Source of the DNA: Microvenator marinus
Lineage (GTDB): Bacteria > Myxococcota_A > Bradymonadia > Bradymonadales > Bradymonadaceae
Direction: 5' to 3'
Assembly: GCF_007993755.1 (NCBI RefSeq)
Contig: NZ_CP042467.1
Span: 3,496,001-3,560,000 of the forward strand
DNA length: 64,000 nt
Under the pieces are notes generated by a model, which was given only the letters and a program-made list of their open reading frames with translations, was not told the DNA's origin and did not search any database. Positions 1-8,686 of this stretch are shown piece after piece. A program made the translations under genes and the position numbers. How positions within the stretch are numbered: position 1 is the stretch's first letter; every line of letters starts with the position of its first letter.

Positions 1-1794
1 CCCAACGGCTACGAGGCGGCGATGAAGGCGGTTCAAGATTCGGCTGATGCTTCGCTTAGCAATGATGACGCCTACTACGTGGTGGATTACGCCGCGCGCG
101 AGTATTTGCCCGACGGCGCGTCTTTAACACTGACCCACACGGTGGTGCGCGTCATGACCAAAAACGCCATCGACCGTTACGCCGAGACGAGCGTGCCGTC
201 CGACGCATATTTGCTGCAGATCCGGACCATCAAAGAGAACGGCGAGACCCTGGTCCCCGACGACGATTCGGGCAAAGAGGCCATCAGTATGCCGGGACTT
301 GCGGAGGGGGATTTTGTTGAAGTTGCCTACCTTCAGTACAGCGGTGCGCCGTTCCCGGGCTCGCATCGGCAGGGCGTGAAGTTCTATTTCAAGATGAAGG
401 ATATCTCGACGCTTCATTCCGAGTATGTGGTCTGGGGTGATGCCGGCGAACTCATTCAGAAAAACAACGCGCCCAAAGTTGAACGCGTTGAGCGCCAGGG
501 CAAAACCGGCATGCGTTTCCTGGCCGAGAATAATCCGCGTCCGCGCCAAGAACCTTACTCGGTGCCTATCGACGAGTTCCTCCCGTGGATTCAGACCTGG
601 CGGCACGCGCTCAGTGTAGACCCTGTAGAGACGTCGAGGCGATCGACCTTCGAGCGAATTCACGACAGCCTACGGCTCAGCGCCGCGCTCGAATCTCAAT
701 TCGATACGTGGCTTGCGGAAGTCGGCGAGGACGTAAAGACCGCCGAAGGCGCGCGCGCGCTCTTCTACAAGGCTGCAGCGTGGATTCCTGATCCGAGCGC
801 GGGCCAATTCGGAACCGAGGCCGCCCATGCGCTTCTCACCCGCGAAGGTAGCGCGCATATCGTCTACAAAGCCCTTTTGGACTACGCCGGAATTCCAGCG
901 GAAATCTACCTTGGACGCAGTGGTCTCGCGAATCCCGAGCCCGACCCCATCAACGAATTTGGGAAATTCTCCATTCCTCTCGTACGGGTTCAGATCGACG
1001 ACCAAACGTTCTGGACCTCGCCAGACGGCCCAGATGCCTCGTGGAACGCGTTGGGCCCCGTGGTGCAGGGTCAGCCCGCAATTTGTGTTACGTGCAAAAT
1101 GGCGAGCACTGAGACGGTTCCTGAGGCCGCACCGTTGAAGTCCTTTGTTCAGAATATTCACGTCAAGGGTTCCGTAGACGAGCAGGGGAATCTAAACGGC
1201 GAAATTGAGATCACCTTGCCGGGTAATGCCGCGCTGAGTTTCCGTCAGGGCCTCCGCTCCAGAAAAGACGCAGAAAATCGCGACAAACTCATGGGGTCCC
1301 TGGCCGCGAATATCGTGCCGGGAAGCGTAGTCACGGGCTATGAGATCCTCAACGAAACAGCGCCCGAGGCTGACCTTGTGATTCGAATCACCCTGGTACG
1401 TCAGGGATTTGCGCGTGTGGTTCCCGGCGGGCTGATGGTGGAGACTCGCATCTTCCCCGAAGCACTCGCTACTTACTATGGCGCCTTGCCACAACGCACC
1501 ACGCCCATGATCGTGGGCTACAATCGCTACACCAACCAGACCCTAGAACTCAGCTTTCCCGCATCACCCGTGGTTTTGAGCTCAGGCATGGAAGGAAAGT
1601 CCCAATTCGGCGACTATGAGCGACGGGTCCAGGTCGAAGGAAATACGGTGAAACTGGTGGCCAATATCGCGATGCCCGTGCAACGTGTAAGCACACAAGA
1701 CTATCCGGCCTTCCAAAAATGGGTCAGCAAGATCGATGAAACCTCAGTGTTGAAGGTCGCCACGCAGGCGGTCTCCTCCGTGCAAGGGCGCTAA
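1..1794 (+). CDS. DUF3857 / transglutaminase-like protein, 3' part (5' end outside window)
   Basis: The reading frame is open from the first base, so the gene starts upstream; the Met codon at 22 is probably internal. The first ~130 visible residues (VDYAAREYLPDGASLTLTH onward) look like a DUF3857 beta-sandwich. A transglutaminase-like helical core follows around 590-1030, then a beta-rich C-terminal part. Where members of the superfamily normally show a G-[DE]-C-x-D active-site segment, this protein reads TREGSAHIVYKALLDYAGI. The catalytic Cys appears to be missing, which suggests a structural rather than enzymatic role. Such proteins are usually periplasmic or envelope-associated, but the signal peptide, if any, is outside the window. 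The stop is 12 bases before the Smr gene, so the two are probably cotranscribed. Family assignment is by pattern only. Confidence 0.8.
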   Translation, partial: PNGYEAAMKAVQDSADASLSNDDAYYVVDYAAREYLPDGASLTLTHTVVRVMTKNAIDRYAETSVPSDAYLLQIRTIKENGETLVPDDDSGKEAISMPGLAEGDFVEVAYLQYSGAPFPGSHRQGVKFYFKMKDISTLHSEYVVWGDAGELIQKNNAPKVERVERQGKTGMRFLAENNPRPRQEPYSVPIDEFLPWIQTWRHALSVDPVETSRRSTFERIHDSLRLSAALESQFDTWLAEVGEDVKTAEGARALFYKAAAWIPDPSAGQFGTEAAHALLTREGSAHIVYKALLDYAGIPAEIYLGRSGLANPEPDPINEFGKFSIPLVRVQIDDQTFWTSPDGPDASWNALGPVVQGQPAICVTCKMASTETVPEAAPLKSFVQNIHVKGSVDEQGNLNGEIEITLPGNAALSFRQGLRSRKDAENRDKLMGSLAANIVPGSVVTGYEILNETAPEADLVIRITLVRQGFARVVPGGLMVETRIFPEALATYYGALPQRTTPMIVGYNRYTNQTLELSFPASPVVLSSGMEGKSQFGDYERRVQVEGNTVKLVANIAMPVQRVSTQDYPAFQKWVSKIDETSVLKVATQAVSSVQGR

Positions 1795-1806
1795 CAAAGG
1801 TAAGAA

Positions 1807-2556
1807 ATGGGCAAGAAGAAGAAAGTCAAAGCGGAACCAGGAACACTGGGTGAACTCTTGCTCAAAGCTGCTGAAGCGCGCGCAGAATCGAGAGAAGCCG
1901 CGAAATCGGCAGCCCCTGAACCCACTCCAAGTCCGGCTCCAGAGCCCGCCGAGCCAAGCCCTGAACCACTAAACCCAGAAGATTTGAGCGACGAAGCCCT
2001 CTTTGCCGCGGCGCTCGACGAGATAGACAAGGGCGCGATTTACGCTGGGAAGTTCGGCAATCTGAATGACGAATGGCGCCCAAAATCCTCGGAAGTCGTG
2101 GAAACCGTGACCGTTGAGGACGTGCGCAAAAAGCAGGACGACCTCTACTTCGAGCGCATGATTGGCCAGCTTCAGAAGCGTTTTGAGGACGGGAAGTATT
2201 ACACACCGGAGCATTATGGCAGCGAGGAGTCTCTGCGGCGTGCTGCGAACCATCGCTACGAAAAAGCTCGCCGAATCGGCCCCATCCCCGTGCTAGATCT
2301 GCACGACGTCACGCTCAAAGAGGTCTTCGAGATCATGGAGGCTTTTGTGCTCAAGCGGCAAAAAGAGGGCGCAAAATTCGTCCGCATCATTCACGGCAAA
2401 GGAAAGAACTCGGCAGACGGTCCCGTGCTTCGTCCGCTGGTTTCCCAATGGGTCGAGGCCTCTGTGCGCTGTATTGGGTGCTTCCCTGAGATTGATGTGG
2501 ATGGAGATCACGGCGTTACCGTGGTCGAGCTCAAGAGACCGAGCCCAACCGCCTAA
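1807..2556 (+). CDS. Smr-domain protein
   Basis: 249 aa. It starts with a Lys-rich MGKKKKVK tip and an Ala/Pro/Glu-rich low-complexity region (residues ~20-60). The C-terminal half is an Smr (MutS2 C-terminal-like) domain: the LDLHDVTLKEVFEIMEAFV segment gives the LDLHG-type motif (Gly replaced by Asp), and IIHGKGKNSADGPVLRPLVSQWV is the characteristic [IV]HGKG..S..G.LR segment. Smr domains bind nucleic acids and in several families cut DNA or RNA. The protein lacks the MutS2 ATPase, so it is a stand-alone Smr protein whose substrate cannot be read from sequence. It lies 12 bases after the transglutaminase-like gene and ends 4 bases before the convergent lipoprotein gene. Confidence 0.9.
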   Translation: MGKKKKVKAEPGTLGELLLKAAEARAESREAAKSAAPEPTPSPAPEPAEPSPEPLNPEDLSDEALFAAALDEIDKGAIYAGKFGNLNDEWRPKSSEVVETVTVEDVRKKQDDLYFERMIGQLQKRFEDGKYYTPEHYGSEESLRRAANHRYEKARRIGPIPVLDLHDVTLKEVFEIMEAFVLKRQKEGAKFVRIIHGKGKNSADGPVLRPLVSQWVEASVRCIGCFPEIDVDGDHGVTVVELKRPSPTA

Positions 2557-2560
2557 CCTT

Positions 2561-4675
2561 TCAGTCAGGCGTGCAGCCATCTGCGCCGCACACGTCGATC
2601 ACCTCAGCACTGTTGCGGAAGAAGTGGACCATCTGGTCGTTATGCCACTCGGCGTTTCTCGGCATCCCGTGCGCATCAAAGCAGCACTGCCCGTAACAAC
2701 AATCAAATGGCGCGCCGCCCGCACTCTCTCCGGCTGGGCAACCCGCCGGGCACTCCAGATCGCTGCCGCCCGTCGGGACCTGGTTTCCAGGAATTGGCCA
2801 CGGATTTCGCCATTCGGTGCCGTTCACCTCAATGCCAAAATCGTAGAGCACCACGGCAGAACCGGTATGTGGGTACGCCGTCTCATCAACGAGCGCGACC
2901 TCGCGTTCAGGGTCGTAATTCTCCATGAGTGCCACGCCCAAACCAGGCGTCCGGGTTAGAAGTTCGTTTTGCAGCACGGAGACCTGGAAGTCGCCCTTCG
3001 TCGGCGCCCAGAGCATATGATTGACCTGTTCGTCGATCGGGTCGGCACTCAGACGCCACATGTAGCTCACAGGATCGGTTCCGTCCCACCAGAGCTGAAT
3101 GGTATTCAGCGCCAGGAGTTGGTCGATAGCATTTCGATATGAGCCACGAAGCACTGCAAAGAAGGGGGCAAAGTCTACTGAGCGATGAAGGAGCGTGCTG
3201 TAGGTATGTCCGGGAACACCAGCGTGGCCGAGGGAGACGTCCGGGCTCAGCGCCACAAAGGTCGGTCCAAAAATCCCACCTTGAGAAATGCCCGTGTAGT
3301 AGAGTTCATCGTTGAGAACGATGTCTCTCGAGTCGATTTCTTCAAGCGCGCCAAACTTGTGCTTGAACGCACGCGCCATGAGGATCCATTCGAGCATGCC
3401 CTGGTGAAGTTGGTCGCCAATCAGGCCAAACTTGGACAGGTTTACCGAGATTAGCGCCGCATCCACGCCACCCTGCGCCCCTGACATTCCCCACAAACTC
3501 GCCCCGAAAAAGATGAACTTATGCTTGTCGGCAATGCGCTGATTGAACCGGCCATAGGTCTGCGAGCCCTCGCCAAAGAGACCGTGGCCGTACATTGCAA
3601 GGCCGTGCGGCTCCTGGGTCAGCGCCGTGCGCGGCACGCTCACCCAGAACTTTACCGTACGCGTCCCCTCGGCCTCCGGCATGCCGTCCTCGCCGATTCT
3701 CAGGCGCGCATCGCCCTCTAAAACCTCGATATAATGCGGCGCATCGAACTCGCCCTCGAGCCTGAATGCCGTGATATCGTTCTCCTCAGGCGTAAACTCT
3801 TGAACCGAAGTTACGCGGAGCTCCGGGCCTTCCGGGAAGGCTTCAAGCGCTTCGTCCCGCATATGAATCATATAGCCGTTGAGGCTATCATTGGATGCTG
3901 TGGTCCAATCCCAGGCGAGGTTTAACGACTCCGTGGTCCAGCCTTCGGCGTTCAAAATGCCAAAAATCTCGTCGAAGCGTGCCTGACGCTCTGCCAGGAA
4001 TCCCGTGGCACTTTGCGTTGCGAGCGCCTCAAACGCAGGGCTTCTCGGGATGTCCGCACCGTCCGTATCCTTAAGGTTTCTAAACGCGACCACGTAGCGT
4101 GTGGCAGGCCGCAAAACCTCAGCAGGTCTCACGATCAGCGTCCTTATCTCGGGATTATCCGTCTGGTTGTCGTGGTCCACGAAGAATGGCACGCGCCGAG
4201 GAGTGTCGCCGACTTCTAGAAAGAGGATTTGAGAGTTTTCGTCGAGCGAATTCTCAATACTGTACTCATCCGGAAGGCCAGAAGCGTCCACGTTCGGGAA
4301 GAGCGCAACGGCCGGTGAGCCAAGCCCGTAGCCGTCTCGACGCTTGTACGGTGCGGGATCGATATGGATTCCGTCCCGGTTTGCTGGCAGCGCCGTTGGC
4401 GTAAACTCAAGGGTGTATCCGGTTTCTCGGCTCGAATCAGGCTTCAAAAAGTAATTCGAAGGCCACGGAAGAGCACAATGCCCGGGGTCGATCTCATCGC
4501 AATCTGAGCGAGTTTCCGGCATGTCCTGTGCCGCGTCCAGATCATCACCAGCATCATCCGGAGCCTGATCATTGGCGGCATCTGTCCCCATATCGGGGTT
4601 TGGTTGGGGTGTGGGCGCGTCGTCCTTACCACATGCGGCAGCCAGCAAAATCAGTGCGAAGAGATAGATTTTCAT
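2561..4675 (-). CDS. Lipoprotein with alpha/beta-hydrolase (lipase-like) domain
   Basis: 704 aa. The N-terminus (MKIYLFALILLAAACGKDD) is a lipoprotein signal peptide with Cys at the lipobox, followed by an Asp/Pro/Gln-rich linker. A hydrolase-like core follows: MYGHGLFGEG resembles the HG oxyanion-hole strand, and YTGISQGGIFG is a G-x-S-x-G nucleophile elbow. The C-terminus is Cys-rich (CPAGCPAG, CCYGQCCFDAHG) and contains several His that could complete a catalytic triad. It is probably anchored in the outer membrane and acts on an ester or lipid substrate, but the substrate is unknown. Its ATG overlaps the TGA of the upstream M48 protease gene (ATGA), so the two are translationally coupled. 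Confidence 0.75.
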   Translation of the reverse strand: MKIYLFALILLAAACGKDDAPTPQPNPDMGTDAANDQAPDDAGDDLDAAQDMPETRSDCDEIDPGHCALPWPSNYFLKPDSSRETGYTLEFTPTALPANRDGIHIDPAPYKRRDGYGLGSPAVALFPNVDASGLPDEYSIENSLDENSQILFLEVGDTPRRVPFFVDHDNQTDNPEIRTLIVRPAEVLRPATRYVVAFRNLKDTDGADIPRSPAFEALATQSATGFLAERQARFDEIFGILNAEGWTTESLNLAWDWTTASNDSLNGYMIHMRDEALEAFPEGPELRVTSVQEFTPEENDITAFRLEGEFDAPHYIEVLEGDARLRIGEDGMPEAEGTRTVKFWVSVPRTALTQEPHGLAMYGHGLFGEGSQTYGRFNQRIADKHKFIFFGASLWGMSGAQGGVDAALISVNLSKFGLIGDQLHQGMLEWILMARAFKHKFGALEEIDSRDIVLNDELYYTGISQGGIFGPTFVALSPDVSLGHAGVPGHTYSTLLHRSVDFAPFFAVLRGSYRNAIDQLLALNTIQLWWDGTDPVSYMWRLSADPIDEQVNHMLWAPTKGDFQVSVLQNELLTRTPGLGVALMENYDPEREVALVDETAYPHTGSAVVLYDFGIEVNGTEWRNPWPIPGNQVPTGGSDLECPAGCPAGESAGGAPFDCCYGQCCFDAHGMPRNAEWHNDQMVHFFRNSAEVIDVCGADGCTPD

Positions 4676-5463
4676 AGTCCGAACTCTTGTTTCTTGGCCT
4701 TAAACTCGGCTTCACCCGTGTAGCTTGGCGTGTTTGACATCTCGCGAATTCGCTCCTGCGCTGTGCGAGCACGCCCTGCTGGGTCAGGGTGTGTCGAAAG
4801 AAACTCAGGCACATTGGAGTCCCCTAACTTCTTAAAAAACGTCACGAATCCTTGTGGGTTGTAACCGGCGCGAACCATGTAGTCGAGACCAAAATCGTCC
4901 GCGTCGTGCTCGTGGTCACGGCTGTACTTGAGGAAATATCCCTGTGCCGCCACGGACCCCGCGAGTCCCGCAAGACCGCTTGGATCCTTGCCCGAAGCCA
5001 TCTGAATGAGTTGGTCTGCTCCAACCATAACCAAGAGCCGTTGCGCCACGTGCCGTCGCGTGACGTGAGCAACTTCATGGCCAAGCACGCCAGCAACCTC
5101 GGCCTCCGAGGACGCGGACTTCAAGAGTCCCGTATAGATGTAGATATTGCCGCCCGGAATCGCGAACGCGTTCACGGTCTTCGGGTCGTCCACCACCGTA
5201 AACGTAATACGAATACCACGCGGGATATCATTCTTGGCGGCCGCTACGATCTTTGCGCCCATGCCACGAATATAGGCCTGCAGGTTCGGGTCCTGATGAA
5301 CCTTGTTCTCGGCCTCGATCTGGACCGCGACCTCCTTGCCCATCTTGTTCTCTTCGGAGACCGGAAAGACCTGGTCTGCGGTCTGTCGCGCCAGATTGGA
5401 TGTGGCGCAAGCTTGCGTAAGCAACACACTAAAAATCAAAGTTAAGAACACTGAATATTTCAT
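4672..5463 (-). CDS. M48-family metalloprotease lipoprotein (LoiP/BepA-like)
   Basis: 263 aa from ATG 5463. The start was chosen because MKYSVFLTLIFSVLLTQAC is a lipoprotein signal peptide and GAGGAA lies just upstream; an in-frame Met 27 codons earlier would bury the signal. The zinc site is HEVAH (HExxH), with the third ligand region EHDADDFGLDYMVRAGY and the STHPDPAGRA segment typical of M48C proteases, which help outer-membrane protein quality control. It is followed, overlapping by 4 bases, by the lipase-like lipoprotein gene. Upstream lie a hairpin of the GCTCTGT-loop family (5480-5500) and three direct repeats (5537-5624), possibly regulatory. Confidence 0.93.
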   Translation of the reverse strand: MKYSVFLTLIFSVLLTQACATSNLARQTADQVFPVSEENKMGKEVAVQIEAENKVHQDPNLQAYIRGMGAKIVAAAKNDIPRGIRITFTVVDDPKTVNAFAIPGGNIYIYTGLLKSASSEAEVAGVLGHEVAHVTRRHVAQRLLVMVGADQLIQMASGKDPSGLAGLAGSVAAQGYFLKYSRDHEHDADDFGLDYMVRAGYNPQGFVTFFKKLGDSNVPEFLSTHPDPAGRARTAQERIREMSNTPSYTGEAEFKAKKQEFGL

Positions 5464-5479
5464 TGTTTTTCCTCGCGTC

Positions 5480-5507
5480 AACGCGGGCTCTGTCCGCGTT
5501 AGTTGCA
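5480..5507. repeat. GCTCTGT-loop hairpin, copy F
   Basis: Stem AACGCGG/CCGCGTT around the 7-nt loop GCTCTGT, followed by TAGTTG. It lies 17 bases upstream of the M48 protease start codon. The copy at 16036-16052 has nearly the same stem and the same flank (CGCGTTAGTTG), and five more copies in the window share the loop but have other stems. Confidence 0.7.
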
Positions 5508-5536
5508 TGTTTGCGGAGATCAATAACCCGCAAACC

Positions 5537-5624
5537 AAAGTCAAAACAACTTAGTGCTGCAAATCCTAAAAAATCAAAGGCAACTTGAATTTTGTGCCGC
5601 ACCCCCCAAAAGTCAAAGACAACT
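5537..5624. promoter_or_regulatory. Three direct repeats upstream of the M48 protease
   Basis: The motif AAARTCAAARRCAACT occurs three times on the + strand at 5537-5552, 5571-5586 and 5609-5624, spaced 34 and 38 bases. The block sits in the 260-base non-coding gap 74-161 bases upstream of the M48 start. Direct repeats at this distance are typical of binding sites for a response regulator or another tandem-binding factor. The regulator is unknown. Confidence 0.4.
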
Positions 5625-5689
5625 CACAATAGAGGAAGGTGAGAACAAGGCTAGACAGCGCAACCCTTGTCAATCATAGCTTTTTACAC

Positions 5690-5722
5690 CACCCATCCGA
5701 AGAAGACAGAGCCTTCTTCTAC
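5690..5722 (-). repeat. GCTCTGT-loop hairpin, copy E
   Basis: On the minus strand GTA-GAAGAAG, loop GCTCTGT, CTTCTTC, then GGATGGG, immediately after the TAA of the small lipoprotein gene. It aligns base for base with the copies at 9712 and 19410, but two stem positions are A:T pairs where those have G:C, so base pairing is kept although sequence changes. It could act as a 3' mRNA structure for the lipoprotein; there is no clear T-run for an intrinsic terminator. Confidence 0.65.
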
Positions 5723-6157
5723 TTACTCACAAATCGGAACTTCCCAACGACCGTTGAGGTTGTGGTCGCCTTCCACAATCAGGCCGCCACCAATGGTTGT
5801 GTCCGTAATCACGTCGATCACCAACCGGCCTTCGGTCATGATCGAGTTGATATTTTCGCCGTGCACCACCGTGACGTTATTGCTCAAGCTGAGCTGAGCA
5901 TCCACAAGTTCGGCGGGTCGAGTAAAGAGAACCGAATCACCACCACCGGCACCAAACCCACAGGGATCTTCGGACTCCTCACCGTAGAGGTCGATCCAGA
6001 ACTCACCTTCCTCAAACGCACTCGGCGAGGCGCTTCCGGACATGAACGTCCATGCCTTTCCGTCAATCGTTCCGGTGAGAGGGCCGTCGCTAAGGGGCGC
6101 CTGATCATCGCCACATGCCATGGCCAAAAGAGCAGCAAATAGTACCAAATACTTCAT
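5723..6157 (-). CDS. Small lipoprotein of unknown function
   Basis: 144 aa with a lipoprotein signal peptide (MKYLVLFAALLAMAC, lipobox LAMAC). The mature part begins GDDQAPLSDGPLTGTIDGKAWTFMSGSASP, an N-terminal pattern seen in small secreted beta-sandwich proteins of the Bacteroidota and Myxococcota, and ends ...NGRWEVPICE. No catalytic motif is visible. It is monocistronic as far as can be seen: 79 bases separate it from the oxidoreductase gene upstream and a hairpin directly follows its stop codon. It is probably an exported envelope protein. Confidence 0.75.
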   Translation of the reverse strand: MKYLVLFAALLAMACGDDQAPLSDGPLTGTIDGKAWTFMSGSASPSAFEEGEFWIDLYGEESEDPCGFGAGGGDSVLFTRPAELVDAQLSLSNNVTVVHGENINSIMTEGRLVIDVITDTTIGGGLIVEGDHNLNGRWEVPICE

Positions 6158-6236
6158 GTCAAAGCCTCTAAGTTATTTGTTCTAAGGACGTTATGGTCGA
6201 ACTTGTGGCCGTTGACGATAGGAAACACTGGAAAAT

Positions 6237-7247
6237 TCAATCTGAAACCACGATCTTGCCGAAATGGTTGCCGGTCGCCAAATGCTCAAAGGCCCTTGGT
6301 GCCTCATCAAATCCAAATCGGTCTGAGATCACCGGTTCAAGATTCAGCGCCGAGACCGCTGCACTTAACGCCTCGAACTCGGCCTTCGGACCCACAAAAA
6401 TCCCCTGCATCCGAATATTGTTCATCAGCAGAGGAGTTGGATCAAACGCCGGCAGGCTGCCGTCGTGCGAAAGCACTCCGATAACGTAGATATTGCCGCC
6501 TGCAGCTACCGCTCGCAATGACTGAGCGAGCGTTCCAGCGCCGCCCACCTCGATGATATGGTCCACGCCTTCTGGACACCACTTCCGGGCCTCGCGGCCC
6601 CATTCCGGCGTGGTCCTGTAGTTGATGGTGTACTCGGCCCCGAGCTCCCGCGCCCGCTCGAGCTTCGCGTCGTCCGAAGACGTCACCGCCACGCGCGCGC
6701 CCATGGCATGCGCCAGCTGCAACGCGAAAATCGACACACCGCCCGTACCCTGAACCAAAACCGTCTCGCCCGGCCGAAGTCCACCATGCGCGATCAATGC
6801 GTTCCATGCGGTCAGAGGCGCGCACCCAAGCGTAGCGGCAGCCTCAAAGCCAAGACCATCGGGAATCGCCACAAGTCCATGCGAGTCAAAAACACGAGAC
6901 TGAGTAAGTGTGCCCTGAAGCGGCCCTCCCAGCGTGGATTTGAGATGCTCGCGCTTGAGCCGCCCACTCTGCCATGTCTGTGCAAATGCGGGCATGACTC
7001 GGTCGCCCACTTTCCAGCTAGCCCCCTCACTCGTCTCCACCACCACGCCGGCCGCATCCGAACACGGCACCAACGGTAGCGGTTGACGAGGGTTATAGTG
7101 GCCTCGAACCATCAGGAGATCGCGGTAGTTCAGCGATGTCGCCTTGATCTCAACACGGACTTGGCCGGGCTGAACCTCTTCGGGCTCTACGCTTTCAAGT
7201 TTGAGATTCTCAACGCCCCACGCCTCAATCATCCACGCCTGGTTCAT
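6237..7247 (-). CDS. MDR-superfamily NAD(P)-dependent alcohol dehydrogenase / quinone oxidoreductase
   Basis: 336 aa from ATG 7247 (MNQAWMIEAWG); this start overlaps the TGA of the upstream aldehyde dehydrogenase gene (ATGA), whereas a longer frame would run far into that gene. N-terminal GroES-like domain with NYRDLLMVRGHYN and PLVPCSDAAGVVV, then a Rossmann nucleotide-binding domain with VQGTGGVSIFALQLAHAMGA. The cluster of Cys that binds structural zinc in classical ADHs is not evident, so it belongs with the zinc-poor MDR branch. It is the last gene of the operon with thiD and the aldehyde dehydrogenase, which suggests it handles an aldehyde/alcohol pair. The substrate cannot be read from sequence. 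Confidence 0.92.
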   Translation of the reverse strand: MNQAWMIEAWGVENLKLESVEPEEVQPGQVRVEIKATSLNYRDLLMVRGHYNPRQPLPLVPCSDAAGVVVETSEGASWKVGDRVMPAFAQTWQSGRLKREHLKSTLGGPLQGTLTQSRVFDSHGLVAIPDGLGFEAAATLGCAPLTAWNALIAHGGLRPGETVLVQGTGGVSIFALQLAHAMGARVAVTSSDDAKLERARELGAEYTINYRTTPEWGREARKWCPEGVDHIIEVGGAGTLAQSLRAVAAGGNIYVIGVLSHDGSLPAFDPTPLLMNNIRMQGIFVGPKAEFEALSAAVSALNLEPVISDRFGFDEAPRAFEHLATGNHFGKIVVSD

Positions 7248-8686
7248 GACAACAAACTCCACGGCTTGGCATCCAAAGTCTTCGGATTGAACTCCGAAGC
7301 CTGCACCAGCTGCGCTTGTGGATAGGCCGTGTAAAGTCCGGCGAGCACCGCACTCGGACGGTGATTCCCAGACTGTTTGACGCCGCCGAAAGGAAGCCGC
7401 GACGAGGCCCCGCACGTAGACCGGTTCAAGTTCAGAATCCCGGTTTCAAGATCGTAACCGAGGTCCTGAAACCTCTCTTCGTCACGAGTATAAATACTCA
7501 TCGCGAGACCAAAATCCGTGGCATTCGCCCACTCCACTAGGTTTGCGTCATTGTGCGCCTTGTAGAGAACGACGTCCGGCCCAAAAATTTCAGCGGCCTG
7601 ATGCGTGCCGCGAGCGTCGCATTCCTTGGCGTGCCAGAGGGCAGGGCTCACAAAATACCCCTGCAAATCCTGGCGCGCGAGGCCTCCCTCGAGCAGATTC
7701 ACCAGCCGCCCATTTTCCGTATCTTGCTGCGCATCCAAGAATTTCTGGAACGCACCTTGAGTGGCGAGCGGCCCCATAAACGTGGTCTCGTTGACCGTAT
7801 CCCCCATGGTGACACGCGCCGAGATATCCCTAAACCGCTCCACGAACTCGTCAAAAACGCTCGCCTCCAGAATGATTCGGCTCGTCGCGCTACAACGCTG
7901 CCCGGCAGTCATATAAGCCGCAAACGCAATATCGTGCGCGGCGTGCTCAAGGCCCGCATCCCCAAGTATAATCGAGGTATTCTTGCCGCCCATCTCCAGA
8001 GCGAGCAGTTTTTGTGGGTGCTCCAAAGTCGCGCGCTTGATCCTCAAGCCGGTCTCGTAGGACCCGGTGAACAAGACCCCCCGAATATCTGGGTGCACAA
8101 CGAGCGCCGCCCCGACTTCACCCGGACCCTGCACAAGGTTGATCACCCCGTCCGGGATACCAGCTTCTCGGGCTGCCTCGATGTAAATCTCCGCGCTCTT
8201 GGCCGTAACTTCCGACGGCTTGAAAATCACCGTGTTGCCGTTGACAAGCGCCGGCACGATATGCCCGTTCGGTAGGTGGAGCGGGAAGTTGAACGGCCCC
8301 AAGACCGCGAGTGGTCCGAGCGGCCGATATCTCCACGAACCTCCACTTAAACCCTCTGGATGAACGTCCGCCGTCAGCGCAGCCCCTTCGCCCGTCATAA
8401 TATCGATCTTGGCGCTCAGCGCGTCTGCTTCGGTGTACGCCTCCCAGAGAGGCTTTCCCGCCTCCAGAGCGATAGTGCGAGCGATGAGTTCACGGCGCGA
8501 CTTGAGCGCCTCCGAGAATTTGTGGAGGTAGCCGATGCGTGCCTCGCGGCCAAGCCGGTCCCAGCTGCGCAGCGCGGCTTTTGCTTTCGCCACCGATGAA
8601 TCAACCTGATTCAGGTCCCACGGGATTTCGTACAAAATCTCTTGCGTGTTTGCTGGGTTTTCTCGAACTAAAATTCCATGACTCAT
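7244..8686 (-). CDS. astD: Aldehyde dehydrogenase, succinylglutamate-semialdehyde dehydrogenase (AstD)-like
   Basis: 480 aa, the usual length for the family. The general base Glu is in LALEMGGKN (near residue 232) and the nucleophile Cys in TAGQRCSATSR (near residue 263). The opening MSHGILVRENPANTQEI and segments such as VLGPFNFPLHLPNGHIVPAL and TGSYETGLRIKRATLEHPQKL are AstD-like. AstD oxidises N-succinylglutamate semialdehyde to N-succinylglutamate in arginine degradation. No other ast gene is in the window, so the real substrate could be a related semialdehyde. The start overlaps the thiD stop and the stop overlaps the oxidoreductase start (ATGA both times). Confidence 0.88.
   Translation of the reverse strand: MSHGILVRENPANTQEILYEIPWDLNQVDSSVAKAKAALRSWDRLGREARIGYLHKFSEALKSRRELIARTIALEAGKPLWEAYTEADALSAKIDIMTGEGAALTADVHPEGLSGGSWRYRPLGPLAVLGPFNFPLHLPNGHIVPALVNGNTVIFKPSEVTAKSAEIYIEAAREAGIPDGVINLVQGPGEVGAALVVHPDIRGVLFTGSYETGLRIKRATLEHPQKLLALEMGGKNTSIILGDAGLEHAAHDIAFAAYMTAGQRCSATSRIILEASVFDEFVERFRDISARVTMGDTVNETTFMGPLATQGAFQKFLDAQQDTENGRLVNLLEGGLARQDLQGYFVSPALWHAKECDARGTHQAAEIFGPDVVLYKAHNDANLVEWANATDFGLAMSIYTRDEERFQDLGYDLETGILNLNRSTCGASSRLPFGGVKQSGNHRPSAVLAGLYTAYPQAQLVQASEFNPKTLDAKPWSLLS

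Noticed and set aside
4852-5445. 197-aa + strand ORF opposite the M48 protease gene
   Set aside because: It lies wholly within the protease coding region on the other strand; low-complexity shadow without an RBS or family motif.
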